Assembly: GCA_036785325.1 (NCBI GenBank)
Contig: JAXIVH010000096.1
Span: 459,151 to 523,150 of the forward strand
From: Urophycis tenuis
Lineage: Eukaryota; Chordata; Actinopteri; Gadiformes; Phycidae
Direction of reading: 5' to 3'
DNA length: 64,000 nucleotides
The notes below the pieces were generated by a model. It saw only the letters and a list, made by a program, of their open reading frames with translations, was not told the origin of the DNA and searched no databases. Both the position numbers and the translations under genes were made by a program. This document shows, piece after piece, positions 46,568 to 60,193 of this stretch; position 1 is the stretch's first letter; every line of letters begins with the position of its first letter.

Positions 46568-46767
46568 ACAAAGTGCACTTATTTCAGTATGTGACGAGTG
46601 GGGGGTAATTTAATGTATGTTGCCAACAACGCCACCAGGGGAGTCGCGCCCCAGGAAATAGTTTATTAGGATTGACTAAGGTCACACAGGTTCGAATCCC
46701 CACAAGGGCAGAGACAGTATGGAAAATTACAAAAAACACTTTATTTTTAATAACACAGCATATGAAC
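46568..46767. other. Unassigned repeat-like segment
   Basis: Begins TGTGACGAGTGGGGGG and contains a B-box-like GGTTCGAATCC at 46690 without a clear A-box. It could be a SINE or LTR fragment. Confidence 0.3.
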
Positions 46768-47930
46768 TAGGGATGCAACGATACAGTGTGCCCACGGTTC
46801 GGTTTGTATCACGGTTTTTGGGCCACGGTTTCGGTTCGGTTTCGATATATCAGTATTATCTTAGTTCTAACATGCAATAGGTTATTTGCCCTTCCTATAT
46901 CAAATCAACAAGGCGCTACTACTCACACTTGCAGAGACGATATTAAATGTAAAATAGGCACAGGTGAAGTCAAATTACAAAATTTATTATAAAAAAGGAA
47001 CACTTATTCTTGCCCTCTGTCAAAAATAGGCAATATTAAATGTGCAAAAGGTGCAGCAAAGTAATGTAAAAATGTAAACATGAACATATTAAATCAACTC
47101 AAACAACAAATATTGTCAGCCACACACCATCAAAGTTCTGGAATGACTTTGCTGCTGAAATGCGTGCGGGAGGGGATACTGTAACGAGGTTCGAGTGCCT
47201 TTATCATGTAGCGGAATCCCGTGTCCAAAACCACTGAATAGGGCTGCATGTCTTTCGCTATGAAGACGCCCATTGCTTTTGTTATTTCCTTGTGTTTTTC
47301 TGAATTATAACAAAATTGTTGTTGGAAGGCTGCAGCAATGGATGGTTGCGTTTTCGCTGACAAACCAGCTCTCCGTGCTGCTCCACTCAGGGGTACAGCC
47401 GGGTGATGGCGACGTAAGTGAGCCAACATGTTCGATGTGTTACCTGAGTTGTAGGCGATTGTAGTAAAGCAAAGCTTGCACACCGTGCTTTGCTTGCTGA
47501 CAGTCTTTTTGCCTTGCTCATCATAATCCACACTGAAGCCGAAATGTTCCCACACAGCGGGGAACATTGTAAATAAAACCAATTGTAAATAAACAAATGT
47601 AAATAAACCAATTGTAAATAAATGTAAATAAACCAATTGTAAATAAACAAAATAAACTCGGCCGATGAAAGGCAAAAAGAAACCTAATTGAGTCAGTAAA
47701 ACATTAAAAGATCGCATAGGCAGCATAGAGCCAAAGGCGAGGTAAAGCCAAAGGCGATGTAAAGCCAAAGGCGATGTAAAGCCAAAGCAGCGGTATAGAG
47801 CCCAAGCACCGGTGAGTCCAGTGACTTTGGCGGCGGTTCGGGAGTACCGTCGGCCTCACCGGTACAGCGTCCTAGCGTGCCAGGGGAGGGACGCTCCAAG
47901 CTGCAGCACAGAGAGTGATCATCACTATAG
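46768..47930 (-). mobile_element. hAT (ZBED-type) element, internally deleted
   Basis: The left end AGGGATGCAACGATACAG is a common fish hAT terminus. A transposase N-terminal fragment on the minus strand (about 47566-47130) has a BED zinc finger (CKLCFTT...LAHLRRHHP) and the start of the hAT core. The catalytic region is missing. A minisatellite of a 15-bp AATTGTAAATAAACC-like unit (47577-47650) and a 17-bp AAAGCCAAAGGCGATGT unit (47740-47795) lie upstream of the fragment. Confidence 0.7.
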
Positions 47931-48814
47931 GTAGGAAATTGCTTACAGAAAAGAAGGCGGACAATGCCGACTTACCGGCGGAGGCCGGACACACGCTCAG
48001 GAGAGCCCTCGGCAACGCAACTCGAATGATAACAACACAGCGCGCCACACTGCCACAGAGAGGAGGACCGCGTCACCATTACGCATCGCATTGCTGAATG
48101 GGAGGAGTAAAAGATGTGCGCACATTACCTGAGCGTGGTCACGAAACAGTGTGTACCTCTAAGGGACACACCGACCGGCACACGGGCATAATCAGCCACC
48201 TTCCTGACTCCGGTTTTTAACACTGGCCACAGCCACCACGGCGTCAGCCGAACCGGAAGGAGAGAGAGAGCAAAGGGACGCCAGGTGTGACCCCCCTCTA
48301 TATCAGCACGGAGCGGCAAAGCACCACCCATCAATCACTGCTCCAGCTGGGAAGGGGAGGGGGTTAACGGCGCTCCGGTCACATTTAGTTTTATTTTATT
48401 CTTTTCTTAATTTCTTGAGGTATTGAAATACTTTATTTTTTTCGTTTTGCATCCATTTTGATTGTTTAAAGTATTTTTGTGGTATATTTGATCTTTATTT
48501 TTACATAAAGATAATTTTCTGTTACATAAACTGGGGTCCTGTGTGGTGTGTGGGTTGGAGGTCTCATTTACTCTATTACAGAGCCTGCTACTGCCAATCT
48601 CCTTTCCCAACCTAGAAAAACAGTGAGTGTGAATCTGAGTAAGAGAGAGGGACACACGTCCAGGTTACATGTGCAATTTACATCGGTATTAACATACTAC
48701 ACTGTCACACTGTCATTTATTTATCTTAATTTCTTTCTCTACTCTCGTTAACTTTTGTATTTAATAACACATGTAATAAAGTAACATAAATAGTTCAATA
48801 TTGTGCTTGTGGTG
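47931..48814. other. Unassigned region
   Basis: A GC-rich part to about 48380 (its minus strand starts TGTGACCGGAGCGCC and includes a TATAGAGG box, so an LTR is possible), then an AT-rich part. No coding frame recognised. Confidence 0.35.
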
Positions 48815-48874
48815 GGGGTGGGGGTGCCGACGGTCGGTCCGCCCAGGGCGCAAAGCTAGCCAGGACCGCCTCGG
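48815..48874. mobile_element. hAT terminal remnant at the duplication breakpoint
   Basis: CCCAGGGCGCAAAGCTAGCCAGGACCGCCTCGG resembles the right end of the hAT element at 29918-31040 (CAGGGCACCAAACAGGCTAGGACCGCC). It ends where the C3 duplication unit begins. Confidence 0.55.
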
Positions 48875-49137
48875 ACCATGAGAATCCACTGTGAACATCT
48901 CAGATGTTCACACATATTCATTTATTGTATCAATTTATTTGTCCAAACCTCAGACCTCTGGTAGCATTAGCCCAATAGTACTGTATTTGAGTTGGACTTA
49001 TGTTTATGTTATGTTATGTTATTTTTCAACTAAAGTAGATCCAGAGATGTTTGGTATGTACCTTTTGTCATCAACATCCCCAAGTAAGTTTACACAATTT
49101 AACAACATATGAGTTGTTCTGATTCAACCTGATACTG

Positions 49138-49143
49138 TTTATT
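49138..49143 (-). terminator. Polyadenylation signal of C3 copy B
   Basis: AATAAA on the minus strand 140-145 nt past the stop codon at 49283-49285, at the position equivalent to the signal in copy A. Confidence 0.6.
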
Positions 49144-49587
49144 TTATACTACAATCAAGATTGAATCCTCAAACACAATATCTCCATCAATTCACTCAAT
49201 CAAGTACAGAAATAATTTTGTCCAAATCATATCCAGATTCAGAAGCAAAAACAAGATTCTGTGGCCTGGGTCTACATTCACACTATTCCTTGCATCCTTC
49301 AGCTTCGAATGTATAAAGAAGGTCCTCCAGGCCTGTGCAGGTGTCTTCATAGATAGTCGTCTGGCATTCTGTGTCTGTTGGCCAGTACTCTATCCATGTT
49401 TTCTCCCCTAGCACATATTGAAACCTGGAAAAAAGGGGAAAGCACATTTTTCTTTCGTATTTGAGTTGACTACATATTATGACACTGCTGCTGCAATGGC
49501 GTCGTTGGTCTGAAGTCTTGTAATGGAGTACATTTAGATATAAATATATATGATGTCATTAGTCTGCAATATTGTAATGGAGTACAT

Positions 49588-49737
49588 TCTGTACACTCTG
49601 CACCTTATTCTGCATTTCAACCTGCACCTTTATCGCTCATTTGCACTTCTGGTTAGAACGCCAACTGCATTGTGTTGTCCCTGTACTTGTACTCTGCACA
49701 ATAACAATAAAATTGAATCTTATCTAATCTATTCTAA
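49588..49737 (+). mobile_element. LINE 3'-tail insertion specific to copy B
   Basis: About 150 bp (GTACACTCTGCACC... to AATAACAATAAAATTGAATC) interrupt sequence that is continuous in copy A at about 3199. The AATAAAATTGAATCT-type end resembles CR1/L2-type retroposon tails, so it inserted after the tandem duplication. Confidence 0.7.
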
Positions 49738-51603
49738 ATTAATGCGCCACTCTCCGCTCCAGCTTTTTAGATATAAATAAGTATTATTTTATTACATAAT
49801 TGGTCCGTGCATATTTCACTAAAAGTAATAACAAAGTAGCCTAAATTGCGTCCATCTGCATTCATTTTGTGTAAAAGCTGCTGACTGGGGTGATGAAGCA
49901 TCAATTGAGGAAACAAACAAAACATTTCACGTGGTAAAGGAGTCAGATGTGGAAACTAAAGCTTGCTTTTCATTTGCATGAAAGGTCCCAATGTTACCAT
50001 GTTATTTATAGCTTAGGGTTAGCTATTTAATAATTAATGATACCTAATGTTGCTGCTCCAAGCGCCAGGCTCAGTCGAGCCCTTAAAATTATTCTTACAT
50101 TTTTTTATGTTTACATATTCCTCGATGCGGAAAATAACATTTAAATCAAGGAATATTTAACGTTTTTTTTTGTTTCTGGCTCAAGCTTTATGCCGTCTTC
50201 CGCCAGAGGATGATAACGTAGCAGGACTGCTGGATCCAAGATCAACTCCCATGCAACTTTTTCTTTTATTTGGGAGGTCCAGACGTGACACGTGAGCTAG
50301 GCGGGACCCTGCCTCTCCATCATCTTTTTTAGTAGCCTAAAGCCACTGGCATACATATAGGCAGCGCTGTCACTGAATTCACATGGTGAGGAGTCTCCAT
50401 AAAACCAGAGGTTGGGGCGGACACAGCTTTTGAAAAAGTGGGAGGGCTTGTCGAGGTGGCTCGGAGAACCTTTACTACATCAGTGCTAAGCTACCGGTGG
50501 AATCAAGCAGTAACATGGCTGACACTAGATAGTTGACAATAGAGCACCGTCATTGGACATGGGGGGGGCAATCTGCAACCTCCCCTTAGTGGCCACCTCA
50601 GTTTTACACACTGGCCCTTTAAGTGCCTGATGTAAAAGGACCAGATGAATGAATGTTACTATATATTCTTCATTTGTTTCAGTCTCATCTATTCTGGTAT
50701 TGGGGATTTGGGGGATTTTGAATATCATAGATGTGATTTCCTGCATTCTGCTGCATTTAAGGGTGACCTGGTGGAGATCCTACATTTATTTTGGTGGGGG
50801 GTAAATCCATCTATTTATCTATCAATCCAACACATTGTATATATTTTAACAGTCTAGATGGTTGAATATTAGATTTGAGGATGAAACGATAGGGTGGGCG
50901 AAGGCAATTTTTGGGTGGGCTTGATCCCACTGGCCCAACACATATCAAGCAGGTTCACCGTTAAATTCCATGAATGGCTAAAAGTATAAAAACAAAAAAC
51001 TTACTCATTTCCAACTTTCTCTGTATTGAGAAATGTGCCCATGATGAGATAGCGGTTGCCTTCGCTCAGGCCTAGAGTCTCTCTGCAGTGGGAATAACCA
51101 ATGAATTTGCGTAGTTTACCCAATGGAGCTTTATCAGAAGATCCTGTAAATAAAGAAGCGAGTGAGGTGTGAAATGGTTTCAAGGTCATTCATTACTTTA
51201 TGAACTGTCACATCGAGGGTATTTGTGAACCTCAACCACCTATGACATTGAGTCAATCGAGTGAGACCAGAGGGACCCTAATGCAATTCATTTGTACATA
51301 CATTCTCACTGTTATACATTGCATTGATTGAGAACAACCACAGGAAAACACAGTTTGATGCTTGAAACAAAGATGGCTTCATCCTTCAAATCTTCCCTAT
51401 AAAGATGTTATTAAGGTCACCTTTACCAAGCTTGTACTATGAAAGAGATAAATACTTGCCTTCCTTGATCACTTTCTCTATCCGCATGTTGAAAATATCA
51501 GTGATTTGGAAAATGTCATCGCTTTCAAGAACAACTTTATACACTGAGGACAGAGGAGTTAGACACTGTTATTCTGATCTTCTTAAGCTGCCCCGCCCCC
51601 CCC

Positions 51604-51652
<49 letters not shown>

Positions 51653-54133
51653 TCAAACATGCATGAAAGCAAATTCTTACCATAATCTATTTTCGCATTA
51701 GCATCACAGACCTTTTCATTTCGCACATTATTTTCAATTTTACCCTTCTTCTGCATGGTGCATTCCTCTGGAATTACAAAGTAGGTACAAAAAGATACAG
51801 TGTTTAAGTGAAATTGCATGGGGCAATGTGTGTGGGTGCACATAGTTTGTCAATATACTGTAGCTTGTAGGTTTACTGGTTGAATGTCTCTGCTGATGTT
51901 AAGATGATAGATTAGATTACCTTCAGCACATTTGCGTACATTCCCTTGAGCGAGATGAAGTAAATGTCCTTTTTCCCTAAATGGATGATAGAATTTCATA
52001 CAAGGTTTCTCTGCAAGGAAGACAAAATGGAGGATTTGATGGTTTGAAAAAATGATGAGGTTCCTTGACAGAAATAGTTATTTAGTCTATAAAACTATAA
52101 GTTGTAGCTTGAAAGTAATATTTGTGATTATGAGAAAAAAAATTCTGGGCTACTGTAGAAAAATGGCAGTACAACATGGCAGGATCTTAATATTACATAT
52201 ATAAACATATATAATTTAATACATACATACGTATATCATTTCTGCCAAGTCTGTTTGTTTAATGCCAGTGATTTCTACTCATGGCACCTTTAACATGTTA
52301 TACAGATATATTTCTAGCATACAAATACTTGAAAGTAATACAATAATTGTCCGGACAGTAATACTTCTAAATATAATACTACTAAGACTCACCATTATAG
52401 AACTCATAGATAGATACAGCTGCTGGTTGTAAGACACCAACTTTAATTGTTAGCACATTGACCATATAGATAGCAGATATACAGTACAAACAATGCAAGT
52501 CTATAGTATGTGCAAATACAATTGTGCACAGATGAAAGTGTAAACACGTGTAGACGTGTCTACAAACTCACCATTATAGTACTCATAGATAGATACAGCT
52601 GCTGGTTGTAAGACACCAACTTTCATTGGCTTTGTGATCCTGAAAGCCACTTCCTCTGGCTTTTTGTGGCTCACCTGAAGAGAGCAAACAGAAAGGTAGT
52701 TACTAGGTAGTTGTGTAGGGGCTAAAGTAGTCACATGCATATGGGGAAAGTGACCTACCTTGTCCAGGTAAATGATTAGGGAGCCTCTGTCTGACAGCAA
52801 TTTGTCCATTTCATATTTTGCAATGACTCTGTCCTTCGTCTTTGACAACTACATGCACACAGACATGTTAATGCAATGTATTCACAGGTCGTGTTATTGT
52901 TTAACAAATAGCAGAAATGGCTCACTTTGTTGAGATCCGATATGTCAGGGGTGTAACCAGTCAGCAAACCAATGTCCAAGATTGTCATGCCTGCATCTTT
53001 GTTATCCTTATATCTGTAAGAAGCATTTTACACCCACACACACACATGGCACAATATTTACGAATATAGAACAGGAATAAGTTTTTTAAAACATATTGAA
53101 ATTAAAAGCAAGATGTGTTGCAAATTAATGATAATATTCATAGGTGGGTAATCGGCAATGAATGTGGCTATGAATGACAACGCACACAACATATGCATGG
53201 TCTGTGTACATTTTCTTGAAAAGTCATTAAAAAAAAACATGTGCAAAATCAAATGTGTTCGACTTACAAGAACTCCATTTTAAGCACATATTCATCATCA
53301 CCAACAGAATCTACCACGGAAGACAAGAGAATGAACAGAACATTAAAATGTTAGAATTTAAATTTTAAGTACACGTAACCCCCAACGAAGCAATTTCCCT
53401 CAGGGATTATTAAAGTATTTCTGTGTGTTCTGTCTGTCTGTCAACCCCATGATGCTGTTGTAGCATCTGGCTCGGTGTCAAAGGAATCAGACCAAATACT
53501 GCTTTCAAAAATGCTACATCCAGTGTGGGAAATGTACATCCTGGGACAGAACATTTGTTTTGGCCAGTGTGTTATGATTCACTATTCTTGAGTAATCGAA
53601 GAATAGTGGCCAGATGTTAAACTGTAAATTGTCAGACAAACACAACGGGCTGCAGCCTTGGAAGCAGGCAAATTAACTGGATCAACTGAGATTGTTGAAA
53701 TGCCTTGCCCTCTGTTGAAAAAGCTCCATGACCAGAGCCATGCTAAAACAAGTTACAACAAGTTAAAACGCAAACAATGAAGACATTGCAAATAGACTAA
53801 TAATAATAATAATAGTAATAACAACAATAATAATAATAATAATCTATATTATTCTAATTCCTTACACTATTGTGTAAGGAATTAACCAGAGCTGTCCCAT
53901 TATTGGAATGAGGCGAAGCCGCGGTTGATGACCAATGCCAAAGTTAGATCAAAATACTGAAAGTCAGACAAGTGTTTACCTTGGGAAAGCGTCACATTCA
54001 GTTCAAATTTTTCACAGTCCTTGTCTGCATTTATAGGTGATGCATAATACAGTGACACTACCTGTTGAGCAGATGGATAGAAAAACAGTGTACACAATGT
54101 ACAGTATGTTTGTGTATATAAATAAATAAATAA

Positions 54134-54206
<73 letters not shown>

Positions 54207-57200
54207 CAATGCCATTGATGTATTTTTATATACAGTATATCCCACAATAGAATATTAATGCAAAAACACTAATTCCAATAATATATTGTATAGCACAATC
54301 TCTTTAACATATGGGATTCATGGGAAATATGTTAATATAAATGTAAATATACGCACTGATATTGTAGCTTCTCCAGAACCTGTGGCAGTCACATTCACTT
54401 GCTTGTTAATTCCCTTGAACTGTTGACATTATGACATACACAGACATATGTCACGTGACCTTTTTTTTTTTTTTTTAATTGCACATAACACTGTATACAA
54501 ATATACTAGCATAGATTATTCATTACATTATATCGGCGCTTTATTGTTCTGCTGCTGTACATTTACATTTAGGGCATTTAGGGCATTTGAGTAATTTTTC
54601 TTCTTCTTATATTTATACTTATATTTGCATGCTTGTCTAGCACCGGGGATTGAGGGAAACGGCATTTCAGTTTTTGTGTATGTCCTGTACATTCATGAAA
54701 ACTGACAATAAAGTTTACTTGACTTGACTTGATTTAGCAGACACTTTTATCCAAAGCGACTTACAAAGAGTAAATTTGTCCGAACGACCAAATTTGCCCT
54801 CTCTGATCAATAAAGTACCCATCTCTAGTATTTTTATGTCGCACTACAATGATGGACTGTAAAAAATACAAATGGACGTGGGATCCCTGACATTACCAAG
54901 CAGTCAACACGACAGTAGTGAGGGTGCAGATACACGTCGTGTCGCCCTTCCTCAAGCAGTGGAAACCCATTGCTTGCATTACATCTAAACTTACCTTAGC
55001 TGTTCTTGTCTGAAAGGCGTTTTCATTGGTGACAGTGAAAGGCTCTGTCCCTGCACGGCCGGGTACTTTAATTTCTATTTCCATTGAATATTGATGCTCC
55101 TTAGCATGTATCCAATACTCTCCCACTGCCTGGTACACCATGATCGTTGACTGGACATGAAACAAAACGAGAAGTGAAGCACGGACAGACGGATGTGTAC
55201 AGAGGACCATGAAAGCAGAACATGGAAAAATAGAAAGCATTAGAAGAGTGAGAGACAGAATTAAATGTTAGATTGAATTGCATTGCATTTTACCTGAGTG
55301 GATTGAAACGTATTTTACCTGAGTGGATAAATAGCCCCCGTTCTGGACCTGAGTGTTGAGCCATCTTACTACTGGGGCGGCAGCCTCAAAGTCCTTTAAC
55401 CAGGTAAAAATAAATTTACATTTACATAACTTGTGCATTACATGTTCATGTAATGTTTATATGCGATGTGTTTATATGTAATGCAAGCATGTCAGGGGGC
55501 ATTTGAATGACCTGAATTCGAAACATTCCAATATACACCTTGTTTTGTGTCGGTGACACAACACAAATGAACAACCAAGTGTCGCAACAAGGGGACGCTC
55601 ACCTTGGCCTTGACCAGCGCCAACAGAGCATAGGCTGTGGCCTCCAGGGTGAAAAGGTGACCCGAGGGCACCTTCCAGTGGGTCAAGTCTGAGGAGCACA
55701 GAGCAGACCAGCCGATAATGCATCTCACCGCTTGTTTTTCTGCATCGTTTGTCCGTTGATATATACTTGTGTGGGTTTTGGACAGGAGTTGTAAGAACCT
55801 CGGGATACAACTTTGTAGAGGATATCCTTTTTGAACTTTTCTTCATTGGCCAGTGCATAGGATACCATGGCGACAGCATATGGGTTGGTGAGGTAAGGTA
55901 AACGCTTCTCCAGGTAACCTACAGCTTTCTGTATGCTCTCTGGCATGCTCTGCACACATGGTATGAAACTTATTTAAGATCAAGCGATATGATGCCAAAG
56001 CAGAGAACAAAAAAATCAACACAAATGCAAATCTAGCTTTTGTCTTGACACTGAGAAACATTGAACATCACCAATATGACAAAGTGATTTGCTTATCGGG
56101 CCAACACTCATGAGAGAGAGGGGAATTTCTATGTTAAGTATTAAAAAGTTTTCATGAATATGATACATTATTGCTTTTCACCATCATTCTTCACCTTGAA
56201 TTTGAAATTCTATAATTATTAAGGTAACCAATTTCTGGTGATAGCAAGTTTGAAAAATGTGTTGTTTTACCCAATAATACCAGTAAGAAATAAAGTCCCA
56301 TTCACACATGCAGTCTATCCTAGAAATGTTCCGGAACATTTCCTGCATGGAAGGAATGGAATGGATATTCCGGAAAATATGCACCACCAGCTCAAGACCA
56401 AATAGACCTAGTGACATTTCAGGGTTGCGGCCGGTACTGCTGCGTTGTGAATGAAAGCAGTAACATTGCCAGGAGAGGCATATAAAGGGGGACGTCAATC
56501 CAACGGAAGCGAGCAAACCAATCGCACATCTCAGAAGAGTTGTGTCGTTTTTCATCGGCGACTGTTTACCGAAATGCTCATCGGGTAATTCGATAACATT
56601 TACATTTAGGGCATTTAGCAGACACTTTTATCCAAAGCAACTTACAAAGAGTACATTTGTCATTTCATTTCAGCTAATACAGTAAGAAAGTCACCAGAAG
56701 AAGTTTCAAGCATTTCAATTGCTGGGTTAACCATTGCTAGTATATAACACTGTCGATAAGGCTAGAGAAGAACTCACTATTTACAATGTATTTCATATAT
56801 GTGCTTTTTTGAGAATGTGAGCTACATACAAACAGGAGGTAAAAAACGTGGGCAAAGAGAGAGAGGTGCAAGAACAAATGTGTTAAGAAAGGTGATACTC
56901 ACGTTAACCTTACTGGCGCAGAGTTTCTTTGCCTCCTGCATGGCAATGAGTGAGAAGGCCGTCATGGAGGCATCAGAGTCCATGCCATGCACATTCCCCT
57001 ACATGTACACAAGAGAGAGCATGCAGCCAAAATCATGTTTAACAATGACTTGATGTCCAGCTAGAAGTTGATGTTGATAGTTACAGGTGCTTCATCTACC
57101 ACTAAAATTATTTGATAACTTCATGTACACACCGTCATCTCTCCATGTATTATTTGTCCAACCTCCTTGAACATGCCATCAGTCATCTGTGAGTTTATAA

Positions 57201-57824
57201 TCACCCATTTGATGGCACCACAGATAATATCTACATCAATATCCACCAGATCATAGGCCATGGCGAACACCTTTGCAACATAAGATGTCAGCCTTTGGAA
57301 GGAGAAGGATGGAAAACAGGGGGAAGTTGAATCAGCATTTACTGAGCATAGAAGAATTACATTATTTTCAAGTTAACAATATCATGTTTTTCAGTGTGTC
57401 GATGCCTTACCATGAAAGGCCACTTCTACCAGTAAAAACAGTAAAAGATCCATCAGTATTACGAAAGGCAAGCTCATTTTGGTACCCTGATCACGGTGAA
57501 ACACAAACATTAATTACCAACAAGCAAGACTGTGAGGTAATACATTTCAATAAACCCTCAGAGCAGGTTGAACAACAGAAAGATGTGTACATAGCTGTAC
57601 CTTTCTTGATATATACAAGGGCTTCATCACGTTTTGCAAATCCCAATCTCTCCCACTGATTGGTTTTGTCCAAATAAATTGTTGCAATAACAGGTAGAGT
57701 CATGCCCATCATATTCTGTTCTCCGCAGCCCCCAGGCTGTTTGATTAGACTGCCCATAGATGACCCACTCAGAACCTTCTCCACCAGCACGTTCATCTGG
57801 GATCCTCCTACACATGGACATAAA

Positions 57825-57908
<84 letters not shown>

Positions 57909-60143
57909 AACAGCTGTTAAGGATGAGGCTAAAGAGAATTCAGTAGATCATAACATAGTGCTTATCCATCAGGACACTTCAAGACAGTAATGGTAAAATC
58001 TAATTAAAACATATATATATAGAGAGATTTTTTTGATGGAAATATTGAGGATATTGCATCTTACCTGTAACATATATCTCTGAACTCCTTGGTGAGTTTG
58101 GAACAATAAATGTCTCTTCAATTGGATTTGTAATAACCACCATCTGTGGTGCTTCTGTAAAGTAAAGTTTTTTGAAACAGATCATCATCATGATTACCTG
58201 TAATATTTGGGAGTTCATTTGTGTTTTGTACCACACGAATGTGGGAAGTAGGCTAAAACTTACGGCTGCTGCTCACTTTCAGGTTTTCATTCACTTGGAC
58301 TGTGGTCTTTATTCCAGCAGGCTATCCAAAAAATATACTTGATTTTAGTTACATGTTGTTCAAAGACATTGAAGTAAATAAAATGTCTGGATGAATTGAC
58401 ATCAAACTGTAATTGTATTAAATGCATGTGAGGCCATCAGCACAGGAATGCAAGGGTATATATAGTAATAAAGACAATAACGCCATCGCCCCATTTACTT
58501 ACCACTACTATCAGATCTCGCTGGATGCCATCGGTTATTTGTCTGACAGCCACAGAAGCCTTGACCACGATGGGATGGGTGCCATGCTTCATGGGTATGA
58601 TGATGAAAGGCACGGAGCGTGTGCTCTCCGCAGCCACTTTGACTTTCTGGCTGTACTCCCTTCGGTTGGATGCAGAACTGCACACATCCGTTGACTCCAT
58701 CAGATACACCATGACCTTTGGATGAGCGTGAAGGGAGGACAATGGAAAGAGCATAATTTGTATTCATGGGAAAGAAATGAAAGATGCATGATTATATTTG
58801 CACTTCATAGTACTTCAGTTAGTAACCAATTCAACAAACTAGACCAATAATATTCAGACTTACATCAATCTCACTCTCTAGATAGTTGTGAAGGATTGCC
58901 TTGATTTCTATTTGTTCTCCGCGGACAGCAGAATACGGTAGTCTGAGGTCAATGAAGAACCTCTTCTGCACAATTACCTTCAAGGTGTCATCTACACAGA
59001 TACCTTCAAGAGGCAAGGAGGAGACATGAATGCGTAACGTGACCATAATGAAATCAGTGGAAAAATATCAACATACATCAGATAAGAAGGTAATAAGGAC
59101 AAAAGCTGCTGATACTAATTTGAAATGGAATGTGATGGATAAGAGGCACATGCACAGGCTGAATAGAGGAATAGTCACCATGAGTCTGAGACAGACTGAT
59201 TCCAGTTAGATGCCAGGTGGTGATTGAGTCTTTAAACACATTCATGTTCTCCAAAGTGGTGGCTTTACTATTATGAGAAGGAAGTTTGTTTATGTGATCT
59301 TAAATTGCCATCACATATTTCATCTTAAATGTTTCAACAATACATTATTAATCACATTTATAGAGCAGTGCACAAAGGAAAGGAAAAAGCTAAAACAAAT
59401 AAGAGCAAAGGCCAGGCTAAAGAGATGGCTCTGTAAATGATTCAGTTGCCTCACCATTTAGGGTTGCTAACAGGGCAAGGAGGGAGTGAGTGTTCCACCC
59501 ATAGCCAGCTCTCTGGAAATTCGGTACGAGCATCAATTTGCCCGCTGTCCTTGAAGTCAATATTTTGCAATTTATCTACAGTGTCGGGTGAAAAAGTTAA
59601 GCCATAGTCATGTCAATATTCTTGTTGCTTATTTCTGCCCTCCAAATCTTTTTCAATGCATCTTCAACAGAAATCTTCTCCCAAATGATTTCATTTTTTT
59701 CCAGTGTCTTTTCTTTCCTCCGTGATGTAGTTTGTCAAGGCTTGTCTAGAACGAGACCTCAGGGCCTGTGTCTTTATGCTATTGCCCTTATATCAAGGAT
59801 TGCCCAATGCCAACCAACTTCATACTCATCATCCCTGATACTTACTGCGAGCACAGTCGGGGTTGTCCAGTTCAACTGCAGCTAGTTGGGTTAGCACTTG
59901 GCAGCAGTCGAAGAAGGCATCAGCACAGGCTTTCCCATCTGTGATGTACTCCTTGCGCCGCTCACAGCTGTACGATAGCGGTGTTTCCGCCATTCCATCC
60001 AAACAACATTGACGCTGCAAGGGTTCTGTGTATTTACTCACTGAGAGGAAGGCAGAGCAGAGGTGGAGGTAAAGGAGTTGAAAGGGAAATGTGAATTATA
60101 GAAAAGCATAAAGTAGTAGGAGAATTTTTTTCATATCTAAATC

Positions 60144-60193
<50 letters not shown>

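Noticed and set aside
47577..47800. Spaced repeats that might suggest a CRISPR array
   Set aside because: Tandem minisatellite without spacers, in a vertebrate genome.
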